Assembly (NCBI GenBank): GCA_030803735.1
Contig: JAURUC010000001.1
Span: 2,373,501-2,437,500, forward strand
DNA: 64,000 nucleotides
Direction of reading: 5' to 3'
From: Actinopolyspora lacussalsi
Lineage (GTDB): Bacteria > Actinomycetota > Actinomycetes > Mycobacteriales > Pseudonocardiaceae
The notes under the pieces are model-generated. The model was not told the origin of the DNA. It did no database searches and saw only the letters and a list, made by a program, of their open reading frames with translations. The position numbers and the translations under genes are program-made. Shown here in pieces: positions 1 to 8,723 of the stretch (position 1 is its first letter; each line of letters starts with the position of its first letter).

Positions 1-423
1 CACGTAGGTCTCGCCCCAGGCCATCCGGTCGGCGATGGCGTAGATGTCCTGCCTGGAGTCCACCAGCCTGGGTCTGTCGAGCACACTGCTCGCGCTGTGC
101 AACCGCAGCGACATGGCGATGACCTCGTCGTGTCGCGGCTCCGGACGTCCCGTCATGTCACGGCGCGCCGACCAGCCGGAAACGACCCACCTGCCGTCGG
201 TGGACCGCAGCGGCCGCGCGACCCGCGTCTCCTCCGGATCGAGCGTGTCCAGTGCCTGCGCCACCCAGGCCGCCTCGGCGGTGTCCGTGGCGGGCTTGAT
301 CAGCACGTCCCCGTCGGCGCCGCAACGCCAGGCGAGACCACCCTCGAGCAGTTCGACGTCCTCCCCCGGCGCGCCGAAGGCGGCACGCACGTGCGTGGGA
401 GGTGGCTCGGCCGTAGCACTCAC
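1..423 (-). CDS. TIGR02569-family actinobacterial protein (partial)
   Basis: The reading frame is open from a GTG at 423 to the window edge, giving 141 codons; the C-terminus lies outside. It begins VSATAEPPPTHVRAAFGAPG and continues with VELLEGGLAWRCGADGDVLIKP and later REPRHDEVIAMSLRLHSA-like text, matching the actinobacterial TIGR02569 family as I remember it (Rv3205c in M. tuberculosis). These proteins have a kinase/phosphotransferase-like look but no established function. It lies downstream of moeZ on the same strand, the same neighbourhood as in mycobacteria, which supports the call. The 477-bp gap before it carries an intergenic repeat (copy A). Confidence 0.7.
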   Translation of the reverse strand, partial: MSATAEPPPTHVRAAFGAPGEDVELLEGGLAWRCGADGDVLIKPATDTAEAAWVAQALDTLDPEETRVARPLRSTDGRWVVSGWSARRDMTGRPEPRHDEVIAMSLRLHSASSVLDRPRLVDSRQDIYAIADRMAWGETYV

Positions 424-900
424 GCGCCAAACGCTACCCGTACTCGAATTCGCACCGTCGCAGACGCTCCGATCAACCGCGCGATTCGACACGATAAAGC
501 CGACGCGCCGGAGTGCCGCGGCTCACGCGGCGCCGCGGTCCCGATGTGGAAGCCCGGCCCCTCCTCACTTCCGGAGCGGAGTCCGCGCGGTGTCGATTTC
601 TCGCGAAATCGACGCCCCGGCACCCTCGTCGTGAAGCGACCGCGAGCGAGGCAGCGGAAGCGTCCCCGGTGCGTGAGTCGGATGCATCGCGAGGCCGGGC
701 CGCTCGCCGCGCTGCTGGGGCAGTGCCGAACTCCCACCACGCACGCAACCCAATAACCAGCGGGTTCTCCCGTGCGGCTCTCGCGAGGACGGCCCCGACG
801 TTGTGTAGGCCGCTACCCGATGTCGGGGCACCCGCAGCGAGAGCCGTACGAGAGGTCCCGCCACGGAAACACCTCGGCAAGGCGAGAAGAAAACCTTCGA
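424..900. repeat. Composite intergenic element, copy A (P-R'-S-Q)
   Basis: This 477-bp gap holds no convincing gene. It contains hairpin P at 594-611 (arms CGATTTC/GAAATCG, loop TCGC), the left part of module R at 666-711, one S unit at about 723-751 and a full hairpin module Q at 761-863. In Q the arms CGGCTCTCGC and GCGAGAGCCG enclose GCCCCGACGT and ATGTCGGGGC. The module order differs from the other copies. The element lies between the 3' end of moeZ and the TIGR02569 gene. Confidence 0.75.
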
Positions 901-2103
901 TCAGTATGTCGGCAAGCTCTGATCCACCTGATTGGCCCACCCGAGCACCCCGCCGCCGACGTGCACGGCGTCGGAGAAGCCCGCCTTGTGCAGTGCCGAC
1001 AGTGCCTCGGCCGAACGTCCGCCGGACTTGCAGTGCAACACGATCTGGCGATCCTGCGGCAGCTCGGCCAGTGCCTCACCGGAGATGATCCGGTCCTTCG
1101 GGATGAGCTTGGACCCCTCGATGTGCACGATGTCGTACTCGTGCGGCTCCCGGACGTCGATCAACTCGAACTTCTGCTCGGAGTCGAACTTGTCCTTGAG
1201 CTCCTGGGGCGTGATCGTGCTGTCCGCGGCGGCCTGCTGCGCGTCATCGGAGACCACTCCGCAGAAGGTCTCGTAGTCGATCAGCTCGGTTACCTTGTCC
1301 GCGTTCGGGTCCTTGCGGATCTTGACCGTGCGGTAGCTCATCTCCAGCGCGTCGTAGATCATCAACCTGCCGAGCAGGGTCTCACCGATACCGGTGATGA
1401 GCTTGATGGCCTCGTTGACCATGATCGAGCCGATGGAGGCGCACAGCACGCCCAGCACACCGCCCTCGGCGCAGGAGGGCACCATCCCGGGCGGCGGCGG
1501 TTCGGGGTAGAGGTCACGGTAGTTCGGGCCGTAGGCCTCCCAGAACACGCTGGCCTGGCCCTCGAAGCGGAAGATCGAGCCCCACACGTAGGGCTTGCCC
1601 TGCAGCACCGCCGCGTCGTTGACCAGGTAACGCGTCGCGAAGTTGTCGGTGCCGTCCAGGATCAGGTCGTAGTCGTCGAAGATCTCGAGCGCGTTGTCGG
1701 AGGTCAGGTTGGTCTGGTGCAGGTTGACCCGCACGAACGGATTGACCTCGGCGATGGAGTCACGCGCCGACTCGGCCTTGGAACGCCCGAGGTCGGACTG
1801 GCCGTGGATGATCTGGCGGTGCAGGTTCGACTCGTCGACCTCGTCGAACTCCACGACGCCCAGCGTGCCCACCCCGGCGGCGGCGAGATACAGCAGGGCG
1901 GGGCTGCCCAGACCGCCCGCTCCGATAACCAGCACCTTGGCGTTCTTGAGCCGCTTCTGCCCCACCATCCCGACGTCCGGGATGATCAGATGACGGCTGT
2001 AGCGCGCCACCTCGTCCTTCGTCAGTTCCGCGGCGGGCTCCACCAACGGCGGGAGCGTGGTCCCGCCGCCGTCGGAGCCCTGTGGGGATGTGTTGCCGGT
2101 CAT
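901..2103 (-). CDS. moeZ: MoeZ: adenylyltransferase/sulfurtransferase (ThiF-rhodanese)
   Basis: A 400-aa two-domain protein. The N-terminal ThiF/MoeB domain has the nucleotide-binding loop GAGGLGSPAL (about residue 62) and the segment FDEVDESNLHRQ. The C-terminal rhodanese domain (about 290-400) carries the sulfur-accepting Cys358 in LHCKSGGRS. The family adenylates and thiocarboxylates small sulfur carriers (MoaD, CysO, ThiS-like) for molybdopterin and cysteine/thiamine pathways in the cytoplasm. Start ATG 2103 fits the family length (about 390 aa). The neighbouring TIGR02569 and DUF3152 genes match the order around M. tuberculosis moeB1/moeZ. It is complete. Confidence 0.93.
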   Translation of the reverse strand: MTGNTSPQGSDGGGTTLPPLVEPAAELTKDEVARYSRHLIIPDVGMVGQKRLKNAKVLVIGAGGLGSPALLYLAAAGVGTLGVVEFDEVDESNLHRQIIHGQSDLGRSKAESARDSIAEVNPFVRVNLHQTNLTSDNALEIFDDYDLILDGTDNFATRYLVNDAAVLQGKPYVWGSIFRFEGQASVFWEAYGPNYRDLYPEPPPPGMVPSCAEGGVLGVLCASIGSIMVNEAIKLITGIGETLLGRLMIYDALEMSYRTVKIRKDPNADKVTELIDYETFCGVVSDDAQQAAADSTITPQELKDKFDSEQKFELIDVREPHEYDIVHIEGSKLIPKDRIISGEALAELPQDRQIVLHCKSGGRSAEALSALHKAGFSDAVHVGGGVLGWANQVDQSLPTY

Positions 2104-2431
2104 CTCCCAGCTCCTCCTCCGTTGCCTGGATGTACGGCGCCGTACGGCCGTGTCCGTTCGGCGGTTGTCTCGTCCCGGAAGCTCCCGGCCGGTACCAACC
2201 GCGCCACCGCTCCGTGTAACGCAAGCCTGGCCGATGGTCTTCCCGCCCCCAAACCGTTCCCAGGAAATGGGACGACTCGGGGCGTCAACGGACGACTCCG
2301 GGACCGATGGCTCCCGGTACCCACTCCGGAATCACGCCGGATTCACGTCGGGATTCACGTCGGGATTCACACACCGCGGCGGACCACGGAAGCACTCACG
2401 ACCGAGCTCCGCCCGGGGTGCCAACGCGGTC

Positions 2432-3412
2432 TCAGTTCGAATTGTTCCCCAGCGGGAAGGGCCACGCGTTCGGTTTGCACACGAAGCCGTTGGCGGGAAT
2501 CTCGGTGCCCTGCGAAACCCGTTCGTTGAGCCGGTGCAGCACGTCGTTGGAGACACTGAAGGTCTGCTGCATCATCACCGGGGCGAGTTCGCCCTGCGCG
2601 CCGCAGGGGACGTGACCGTTGCCGAAGAAGTGACCGACCTCGTGGTTGATGACGTAGCGCCGGTAACTGCCGATGTCCCCGTCGAACGCGATCGCACCCC
2701 GGACCCAGCGTGCGGCGCTGATGTAGGCCCGGCCATCGATGTGGCAGGAGGAGTCGTAGGGCAACCCGTTCCCGTAGCCACACACCTCGCGCGCGGTGTT
2801 CCGGCTGACCAGGGTCACCCGGAAATCGGGTTCGGGACCGTCCGGTCCGACCCGCTGCACCGAGATGTCGCCGCCGCTGGGGTTGGTCCAGCCACGCGGA
2901 TCGGACATGGTCTGCTGTACCAGCCGTCCGAAGGAATCGTTGCCCTCGGTGAGCCGGACTCCCTGCTCGATCTCGACGGCGTAGCGGTACAACTCGCCCG
3001 AACCGGCCGGACCGGTGCTGCCCGGCACGACCCGGAACGTTCCACTTCCCTGTTTCGGTACCGGAGCTCCCGGTGGCAACTTCGCGGAGTGGATGTCGTC
3101 GGGGTACTCCCGGCTCTTGTTCCCCTCGGTGACGACGGCGGCCTTGTCGTCGGAGGAAGAGCTCCCCGCCGCCCCCGCTCGCCGGTCCTGATCCGAATCG
3201 TCTCCGGGAACCCGCAGCACCGCGAAAACGGTCAGCACCAGCAGTACGGGAATCGCGTAGACCCCCCAGCCGTAGCGCGACCATCCGCGACGAGCGCGGC
3301 GGCTGCCTCCCCTGCGGCGGACCCCATCGCCAGCGGTGTCCTCTTCCGGCCGCGGTTGCCAGGACGCCGCCAGGGGGTCCCCCCTGTGCCGCCCACCTTT
3401 CCCGGATCTCAA
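2432..3412 (-). CDS. DUF3152 membrane-anchored, metzincin-like protein
   Basis: A 326-aa protein with a basic, Arg-rich cytoplasmic N-terminus, one transmembrane segment (YAIPVLLVLTVFAVL, about residues 51-65) and an extracytoplasmic domain. Near the C-terminus is HEVGHFFGNGH, a full HExxHxxGxxH zinc-protease signature, followed by a possible Met-turn region (APVMMQQTF). The DUF3152 family (Rv3207c-like) is otherwise uncharacterised. A secreted or surface zinc protease is therefore an inference from the motif. The start is TTG 3412 with AGGAG four bases upstream. It is divergent from the TetR gene. Confidence 0.8.
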   Translation of the reverse strand: MRSGKGGRHRGDPLAASWQPRPEEDTAGDGVRRRGGSRRARRGWSRYGWGVYAIPVLLVLTVFAVLRVPGDDSDQDRRAGAAGSSSSDDKAAVVTEGNKSREYPDDIHSAKLPPGAPVPKQGSGTFRVVPGSTGPAGSGELYRYAVEIEQGVRLTEGNDSFGRLVQQTMSDPRGWTNPSGGDISVQRVGPDGPEPDFRVTLVSRNTAREVCGYGNGLPYDSSCHIDGRAYISAARWVRGAIAFDGDIGSYRRYVINHEVGHFFGNGHVPCGAQGELAPVMMQQTFSVSNDVLHRLNERVSQGTEIPANGFVCKPNAWPFPLGNNSN

Positions 3413-3864
3413 TGAACTCCTAGTAGAACTTCGTTACCTCGTTCGTCGAGGTGACCACTCGGTGATCCCTTCGGTCTCCGCCGCGGGACCGGGTATCGAA
3501 CAGCCACGATCACCCGTTCCGACGTGGCCGGACCACCACCGGTCCCGGACTCGTACTTGCCCCGTTCAGGTTGCCACACTATGCGAGTTGACCTGCGAAG
3601 CCGGGACATTCGGCGTGCCTCGGCGTGTTCCGGGCCCGGAGAGTGACGAACCGTTGGCACGGCGACGCGGTCGCCGTGCCAGGTTGCCCGCGATGATTCA
3701 CTGCTCAACAGCGGGAACCTACGCTTTCCCTCGTGGATTCGAGGGGCCCGTAGCACGGGTAAGCCGATCAGGTAACCGGCACAACCGCTCTACCGACAAG
3801 TAAAGTTGGGGAGCCCGACACGCACACGACCGCCGGGTCGACATCCTTCGGTGGAGGCTTTCAA
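3413..3864. other. Divergent intergenic region, DUF3152/TetR
   Basis: This 452-bp gap separates the divergent DUF3152 and TetR genes and must hold both promoters. TAAAGT at 3801-3806 could be a -10 element for the TetR gene; I see no matching -35. The open frames here have weak third-position GC bias and no ribosome-binding sites, so I call no gene. No intergenic repeat module is present. Confidence 0.4.
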
Positions 3865-4500
3865 ATGACCGAGACCGCGCAGCAGAGCACCGATCAGCCC
3901 GCTCGGGGGGTGCGGCTTCCGCGCGACGCGCGGCGGGCCCAGCTGCTCTCCGCGGCTCAGGAAGTGTTCGTCAACAACGGCTACCACGCGGCGGCGATGG
4001 ACGACATCGCCGAACGCGCGGGCGTGAGCAAACCGGTGTTGTACCAGCACTTCCCCGGCAAGCTGGAGCTCTACCTCGCGTTGCTGGAGACCCACGGTGC
4101 CGAGCTGGTCAATCGGGTCAGGGAAGCCATCGAGTCCAACTCCGAGAACAAGCAGCGGGTGCGCGCCTCGGTAGCGGCGCTCTACGAGTTCGTCGACCGG
4201 GACGATCAGGCTTTCAGACTGGTCTTCGAATCGGACCTGCGCGGTGAACCCGCGGTGGAACGGGCGGTCGAGAAGGCCTCCTCCGGGTGCATAGACGCGG
4301 TGGCCGAGGCAGTCACCGCCGACGCGGGACTGGACAACGAGCGGGCGCGGCTGCTGGCCGTCGGGCTGGTCGGCCTCAGCCAGGTGACGGCCCGCGACTG
4401 GCTGGACTCGAACAGCTCCATCTCCAGGGAAGAAGCCGTGCACCTGATGTCCACCCTGGCGTGGAAGGGGCTGGCGGGCTTCCCGCTGCAACAGGGTTGA
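3865..4500 (+). CDS. TetR-family transcriptional regulator
   Basis: A 211-aa TetR regulator. The N-terminal helix-turn-helix (about residues 20-66) includes ARRAQLLSAAQEVFVNNGYH and MDDIAERAGVSKPVLYQHFPGK; the rest is a helical ligand-binding domain. The ATG at 3865 is the only sensible start. The position opposite the DUF3152 gene matches Rv3207c/Rv3208 in mycobacteria, so it may control itself and that neighbour (inference). The ligand is unknown. Confidence 0.92.
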   Translation: MTETAQQSTDQPARGVRLPRDARRAQLLSAAQEVFVNNGYHAAAMDDIAERAGVSKPVLYQHFPGKLELYLALLETHGAELVNRVREAIESNSENKQRVRASVAALYEFVDRDDQAFRLVFESDLRGEPAVERAVEKASSGCIDAVAEAVTADAGLDNERARLLAVGLVGLSQVTARDWLDSNSSISREEAVHLMSTLAWKGLAGFPLQQG

Positions 4501-4580
4501 TCGAGTTCCGCCGGGATCGTGTGGTGGGGTACCGGGTCAGCGGAACAGCGCCCGGTGGTTCCCCACACACCCGGTCGTTG

Positions 4581-4940
4581 TCACCGACTGCGCTTCTTAC
4601 CCCCGACAGGCACCAACGGGGTGGACGCGCAACGACAGTCCGCCTCGGGAACGGACACGGCGCTGATGGTGGGGCCGCGCAGCAGGCCGGTGGTGATGGT
4701 TTCGCCCGAATGGGCGTATTTGACCCACTGGTCCCACTCGTCCTTGAACGCGACCTCGTCCTCGGACTTACCCATCGCGGCGCGCAGCGTGCTGGCCAAC
4801 CACTGCGCCACCTCGTCCGGAGTGTGCAGGATTTCCACGGCGTCGAGCCGGGACAACCGCTCGTGGGCGGACATCGCCTGGTTCAACGGTGCGTCCTCGA
4901 CGTAGCCGTGATGATGAGTACCGCTGGTGTGCTGTCCCAC
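4581..4940 (-). CDS. Hypothetical protein (119 aa)
   Basis: A 119-aa protein I do not recognise. It begins at GTG 4940, chosen because AAGGA lies about seven bases upstream; the frame stays open to 5018 but that part is Arg/Pro-rich and not gene-like. The central part (HERLSRLDAVEILHTPDEVA) looks helical and acidic. The C-terminus has ADCRC and ends in a basic tail (GGKKRSR). There is no signal peptide or membrane segment. It converges with the TetR gene 80 bp away and follows the hydrolase gene on the same strand. Confidence 0.65.
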   Translation of the reverse strand: MGQHTSGTHHHGYVEDAPLNQAMSAHERLSRLDAVEILHTPDEVAQWLASTLRAAMGKSEDEVAFKDEWDQWVKYAHSGETITTGLLRGPTISAVSVPEADCRCASTPLVPVGGKKRSR

Positions 4941-5155
4941 GGAAGTCCTTTCAGCCGGTTGGTTCCGTCCGAACGGTGGGGCGACCCGTCGCTCGGTTCG
5001 AGCGACGGGTCGCCCCACCGACGGGTACCGCCGTTGGCCACCGTACCGAACGTCGGACCGGAATCACCCGATCACGACCGCGGCGGGGCGGTGAACCGCC
5101 CGGCTTGTCGGTGCTCCCGGGCGGGCGGGAAACCGTGGGAACCGTCCGGTGCGGA

Positions 5156-6091
5156 TCAGCCCGGCACGGAGCGCGTGACGTCGGCGATGCGGTCGGTGAC
5201 CTCGTCGGCCCGCTCCATCGGGAGCATGTGCCCGGCACCGCCGTAGAGGTAGAACCCCGCTTCGGGCAGTCGCTCCGACATGCGACGAGCGTGCGGCAGC
5301 GGACACAGCCTGTCGGACAGCCCGGCCAGGATCACGGTCGGCACCGCGGGCAGTTCTGCCAGCGCGGCTCCCCGTTCGTGTTCGGCCAGGGACTGCCGGA
5401 AACCGGCGAAACTGGCCGGATGACAACCGGCCACCCAGTCCGCGCTCTCGGCGACATCGGCCGCGGCGGGACCGCTGCCGAACAGCAGCCAGCGCAGCCC
5501 GGGGCGCATCCACCCCGAACGTGGACTGACCCTGCGCGCGGACGAACGGGCCAGCACGGCTCGCAGCTTTCGCTCCCCCGCGTTGAACACCCTGGCGAGC
5601 GGGTCCGGCAACCGCAGCCCCGGGGCCGAGAGCCCACCGCTGGAAGTGGCCACCAGCGCCACACCGGTGACACGCTCCGCCAACAGCCGCGGATGCCGCT
5701 CCGCGAGCGCCATGATGGTCATGCCTCCCATGGAGTGACCGGCCAGCACGATCGGCCCCTCCGGAACCCGATCAGCTATCACCTCGGCGAGGTCGTCGGC
5801 GCACTGCGCGATGGTCGCCGTTCCCTCGGGCGAGGGATCCGAGTCACCGTGCCCACGGTGGTCGAACCGCACGATCCGGACCGGGCCCCCGAGAGCCGCG
5901 GGCAACCGGTCGGTCACCCGGTCCCAAGTGTGCCGGGTGAGTGTCCAGCCGTGTATCAGCACAACCGTGACCGGCGCGTCCGGGCTGCCGCTCTCGTCGA
6001 CCGCGAGGCGCGTACCGTCGGAAGTACGCAGCAGCCGTGTTCCCTGTTCGAGTTGTTGTGCTGTCAACGGATCAGTCCAGCCTTCCGCCAC
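5156..6091 (-). CDS. Alpha/beta-hydrolase
   Basis: A 311-aa alpha/beta-hydrolase fold enzyme. The oxyanion-region motif HGWTL, the strand RIVRFDHRGHGDSD and the nucleophile elbow GHSMGG (Ser about residue 113) are present. The His of the triad probably lies in GGAGHMLPMER near the C-terminus. The substrate is unknown; esters or lactones are typical. GTG 6091 overlaps the end of the diiron oxygenase gene by 28 bp, which suggests co-transcription from the 7.0 kb promoter; a TTG at 6067 is an alternative start. Confidence 0.85.
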   Translation of the reverse strand: MAEGWTDPLTAQQLEQGTRLLRTSDGTRLAVDESGSPDAPVTVVLIHGWTLTRHTWDRVTDRLPAALGGPVRIVRFDHRGHGDSDPSPEGTATIAQCADDLAEVIADRVPEGPIVLAGHSMGGMTIMALAERHPRLLAERVTGVALVATSSGGLSAPGLRLPDPLARVFNAGERKLRAVLARSSARRVSPRSGWMRPGLRWLLFGSGPAAADVAESADWVAGCHPASFAGFRQSLAEHERGAALAELPAVPTVILAGLSDRLCPLPHARRMSERLPEAGFYLYGGAGHMLPMERADEVTDRIADVTRSVPG

Positions 6092-6963
6092 AGGGCCATC
6101 CCGGGTTTGCCGATCAGGCCGACCTCGTCCAGAAACGACATGATCTTCTCACCGCTCCAGCGCACGGTCTCGCGCCAGTTCGGGTTGGCCATGGCAGCCG
6201 CGTAGGCGTCCCTGGGGCGCAGCCCGACCGACTTGTAGATCCTGGGATTGATCAGTGCCTTGACGATGCAGAACCCGACCAGCGCCGTCATGAACTGGTG
6301 GTAGGCGCGCTGGGCGGCGTTGCACTCCCGCATCCCGCGGGTGACCTCCTCCCGGGCGAAGGTGACGTGCCGCGCCTCCTCCATCACGTGGATACGGTTG
6401 ACCATCCGCACCAACGGCTGCACCGCCTCGTCGTACATCTGGTCGCGTTGCACCCGGTCCAGGATCTCCTCCGCGACCAGGATGGAGGCATAGGCGGAAG
6501 GTCCCTTCAGAATGGCGGGCAGCACCCGCCCCCCGGCGTGCAGGATCCGGACCGGCCCGTACGCGGGGGCGCCGATGCGGTCGCAGGCCTTGGCGAACAT
6601 GGTGGAGTGCCTGCACTCGTCGGCCACCTCGGTCAACGCGTACTGGGCGTGATTGGTGCGCGGGTCCCGGTTGTAGAAGTCCTTGAGCAGCATCTGCATC
6701 AGCAGCACCTCGAACCAGAGACCGTTCGAGGCGATGCTGGCGAACTCGTGCTTGGTGAGTTCGACGCGCTGCTGCTCGGTGAGCCGATCCCAGAACTCAG
6801 TGCCGTAGAGCGTGCTGCGGTGGAAGGGGATGTAGGGCTGATCCTGCGCCAGTGGCGCGTCCCAGTCGATGTCGACCTCGGGGTCGTAGCTGTTCTTGGC
6901 CGATGACTTGAGTAATCGGGAAGCCGTCTTTTCCCTGTCGTTGACCTGGAGAGCCTTGGTCAT
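6064..6963 (-). CDS. AurF-like diiron oxygenase
   Basis: A 299-aa ferritin-like diiron protein of the p-aminobenzoate N-oxygenase (AurF) group. Ligand motifs visible are KHEFASIASNG, TEVADECRHS, VAEEILDRV and EEARHVTFAREE, consistent with Glu/His ligation of two irons. The family oxygenates amines or other substrates and sits in secondary and lipid metabolism. ATG 6963 starts 76 bp from a divergent TetR gene, with two inverted repeats between them, so control by that regulator is likely (inference). The downstream hydrolase overlaps its end. Confidence 0.85.
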   Translation of the reverse strand: MTKALQVNDREKTASRLLKSSAKNSYDPEVDIDWDAPLAQDQPYIPFHRSTLYGTEFWDRLTEQQRVELTKHEFASIASNGLWFEVLLMQMLLKDFYNRDPRTNHAQYALTEVADECRHSTMFAKACDRIGAPAYGPVRILHAGGRVLPAILKGPSAYASILVAEEILDRVQRDQMYDEAVQPLVRMVNRIHVMEEARHVTFAREEVTRGMRECNAAQRAYHQFMTALVGFCIVKALINPRIYKSVGLRPRDAYAAAMANPNWRETVRWSGEKIMSFLDEVGLIGKPGMALWRKAGLIR

Positions 6964-7008
6964 GATCGCTGGTCACCTTTCGGAGGGAAACCCTGCGGAC
7001 AATTGCGT

Positions 7009-7039
7009 GTTACGGCAAGTAACAGCTACCTTGGGTAGC
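7009..7039. promoter_or_regulatory. Two tandem inverted repeats: candidate TetR operators
   Basis: GTTAC-GGCAA-GTAAC (7009-7023) and GCTACC-TTG-GGTAGC (7025-7039) are two perfect inverted repeats side by side between the divergent diiron-oxygenase and TetR genes. The second abuts the GTG start of tetR at 7040. This is the usual position for an autoregulatory TetR operator; binding by the adjacent regulator is inference. Confidence 0.6.
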
Positions 7040-7771
7040 GTGAGCCAGATCTCCCGGCCTGTCAAGGCCAAGCAGTCAACGGGACACGGCGACGCCCGCA
7101 GGGAACGCTGGCGCGGACACCGGCAGGCCAGGCGAGCCGAGTTCGTCGAGGCAGCCGTGCGGGCCATCGGCAGCTGCGGAGCCGAAGTCGGTATGGACGA
7201 CATCGCCGCCGAGGCGGGGGTGAGCAAGCCCGTGCTGTACCGACACTTCAGCGACAAGAGCGATCTGTACCTCGCCGTCGGCGAGTGGGGAACGAACCTG
7301 CTCATGGAGCGGATCAGCCCGACCCTGCGACAGGAGGGCAGCGCCCGCGAACGGATCCGCCGAATCATCGGCACCTATCTGGGGGTCATCGAGGAGTACC
7401 CGGAGCTGTACCGCTTCGTCGTACGACGCAACTTCGCCGACAGGCCGGTACAGACCGATCCCGTCACCACCGAGAAGACGGTGATAGCCAACTCGCTCTC
7501 CCGGCTGCTGGGCGAGTACATGCGCAGCCTGGAACTGGATTCGGGCGGCGTGGAGGCCTGGAGTCACGGTCTCGTCGGAATGGTGCAGGCCAGCGGTGAC
7601 TGGTGGCTGGACCGGCACTCGATGAGCAGGGACGACCTCACCGAGTACCTGACGAAGATCATCTGGTTCGCCATCGACGGGGTGCTGCGTGCGGGGGGCA
7701 TCGTCATCGACCCGGACGAACCACTGGAGATCGTCCCGCACCTGCGGGTCGTCGAGGACGACGCGGACTGA
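7040..7771 (+). CDS. TetR-family regulator
   Basis: A 243-aa regulator. The HTH domain includes RRAEFVEAAVRAIGSCGAEV and MDDIAAEAGVSKPVLYRHFSDK. I chose GTG 7040 because the longer open frame upstream overlaps the antisense diiron gene and does not read like protein. No Shine-Dalgarno is visible; the GTG directly follows a perfect inverted repeat, so the transcript may be leaderless. It probably represses the divergent diiron oxygenase-hydrolase pair and itself. Confidence 0.88.
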   Translation: MSQISRPVKAKQSTGHGDARRERWRGHRQARRAEFVEAAVRAIGSCGAEVGMDDIAAEAGVSKPVLYRHFSDKSDLYLAVGEWGTNLLMERISPTLRQEGSARERIRRIIGTYLGVIEEYPELYRFVVRRNFADRPVQTDPVTTEKTVIANSLSRLLGEYMRSLELDSGGVEAWSHGLVGMVQASGDWWLDRHSMSRDDLTEYLTKIIWFAIDGVLRAGGIVIDPDEPLEIVPHLRVVEDDAD

Positions 7772-7997
7772 CCGGCATCTCCCGCTCGCACTCGACGAGT
7801 GCTCAGCGAGCGGAAATCACCTGGCGGAACTCCACGGGCGGAACTCCACGGGCGAAAGCTCCCACCGACCGCCCCCGTGGCGACCGCGGGATCGAACGGC
7901 CACCGCCCGATGGACGACGCGACCGTCATCGGAGGGCAACACGGGAACCGGACAGGCCCGGCCACCGGTTCGAGCCAAGGGAACGAAGGGCGATCAG

Positions 7998-8351
7998 ATG
8001 GCACAGCGGGTCGACGAACCACCGCGCGACGACGAGCACGGTGACGACGACTACCACGGCTCCGCCGTGGTCTTCACCGCCGAACGAGAGGCCGACGTGG
8101 AGGTGGTGCTGCGGGGCAACTTCCAGCCCATCGACGGAAGGTTCCACTGGTACGGCCGCGCGACGGCTGGCAGCGAGCTGGACGAGCTCGTGGACGGCCG
8201 TAAGGCAGAGGTCGTGCTGCGCACCCCGCACGGCGATGCCGTGGCGACGCTTTCCGACCCGGACCCGTGGAACCGCTATCGCATCACCGGACTGGGGCGC
8301 CCCCCGTTCCCGATCGACTCGGAACTGGTCGAGCTCGGCGAGACGGACTGA
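7998..8351 (+). CDS. DUF4873-domain protein
   Basis: A 117-aa protein. Its sequence fits the DUF4873 pattern: YHGSAVVF, LRGNFQPIDGRFHWYGR, TPHGDAVATL, DPDPWNRYRITGLGRPPF. The domain occurs alone or fused to flavin monooxygenases in actinobacteria; its function is unknown. ATG 7998 has AAGGG upstream at a good distance, and the preceding frame is not gene-like. It may follow the TetR gene in one transcript (226-bp gap). A strong hairpin 10 bp downstream probably ends the transcript. Confidence 0.82.
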   Translation: MAQRVDEPPRDDEHGDDDYHGSAVVFTAEREADVEVVLRGNFQPIDGRFHWYGRATAGSELDELVDGRKAEVVLRTPHGDAVATLSDPDPWNRYRITGLGRPPFPIDSELVELGETD

Positions 8352-8361
8352 ACGGCGCCGT

Positions 8362-8384
8362 TTCCCGACGGGGCCCGTCGGGAA
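8362..8384 (+). terminator. Hairpin terminator after DUF4873 gene
   Basis: TTCCCGACGG and CCGTCGGGAA form a perfect 10-bp stem around a 3-nt loop, starting 10 bp after the stop codon. There is no T-run after it, as is common in high-GC actinobacteria. Confidence 0.65.
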
Positions 8385-8439
8385 GCGGTCCGACCGGCAC
8401 GGCACGGCTCGTCGGGAGACCGGGAAAGCATTCGAGCAC

Positions 8440-8469
8440 GCCGGTGCGTCGCGACCGCGACGCACCGGC
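8440..8469 (-). terminator. Hairpin terminator after DUF3107 gene
   Basis: GCCGGTGCGTCGC and GCGACGCACCGGC form a perfect 13-bp stem with a 4-nt loop (GACC), 29 bp beyond the DUF3107 stop on the minus strand. With the hairpin at 8362 it separates two convergent genes. Confidence 0.65.
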
Positions 8470-8498
8470 TGTCGACGTTCACACCGGCACTGGCCGGA

Positions 8499-8723
8499 TC
8501 AACCCACTCCGAAACCGACGCGGTGGGTCTCCGAAGCACCGATCTCGACGTACGTGATCTTGGCGCTGGGCACGATGTAGCGCGTGCCCTTCTCGTCGTC
8601 GATCCGCAGGTTCCCCTCGGTGCTGCCCAGCGCCTCGGAAACCAGCTTCTCGACTTCCTCCTGGGACTGACCACTGTTCAGCGTGAGCTCGCGCGAGCCC
8701 TCGACGCCGACCTTGACCTCCAC
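8499..8723 (-). CDS. DUF3107 family protein
   Basis: A 74-aa protein of the actinobacterial DUF3107 family (TB9.4/Rv3208A-like). It reads VEVKVGVEGSRELTLNSGQS and later GTRYIVPSAKITYVEIGASE, ending VGFGVG. GTG 8723 is selected because AGGAGG lies seven bases upstream and the family starts at this point; the open frame extends further but is not conserved. It is a small cytoplasmic beta-alpha protein of unknown role. It lies between TetR and the ferritin-like gene as in mycobacteria. Confidence 0.88.
   Translation of the reverse strand: MEVKVGVEGSRELTLNSGQSQEEVEKLVSEALGSTEGNLRIDDEKGTRYIVPSAKITYVEIGASETHRVGFGVG

Noticed and set aside
761..863. Module Q as a tRNA-like or group II intron fragment
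   Set aside because: GGGTTC resembles a T-arm, but no acceptor stem, anticodon arm or CCA end is present, and no intron domain V pattern (AGC...GUU bulge) is seen.
4501..4580. Imperfect inverted repeat between TetR and hypothetical gene as a terminator
   Set aside because: Only about two thirds of the arm positions pair; too weak to call.
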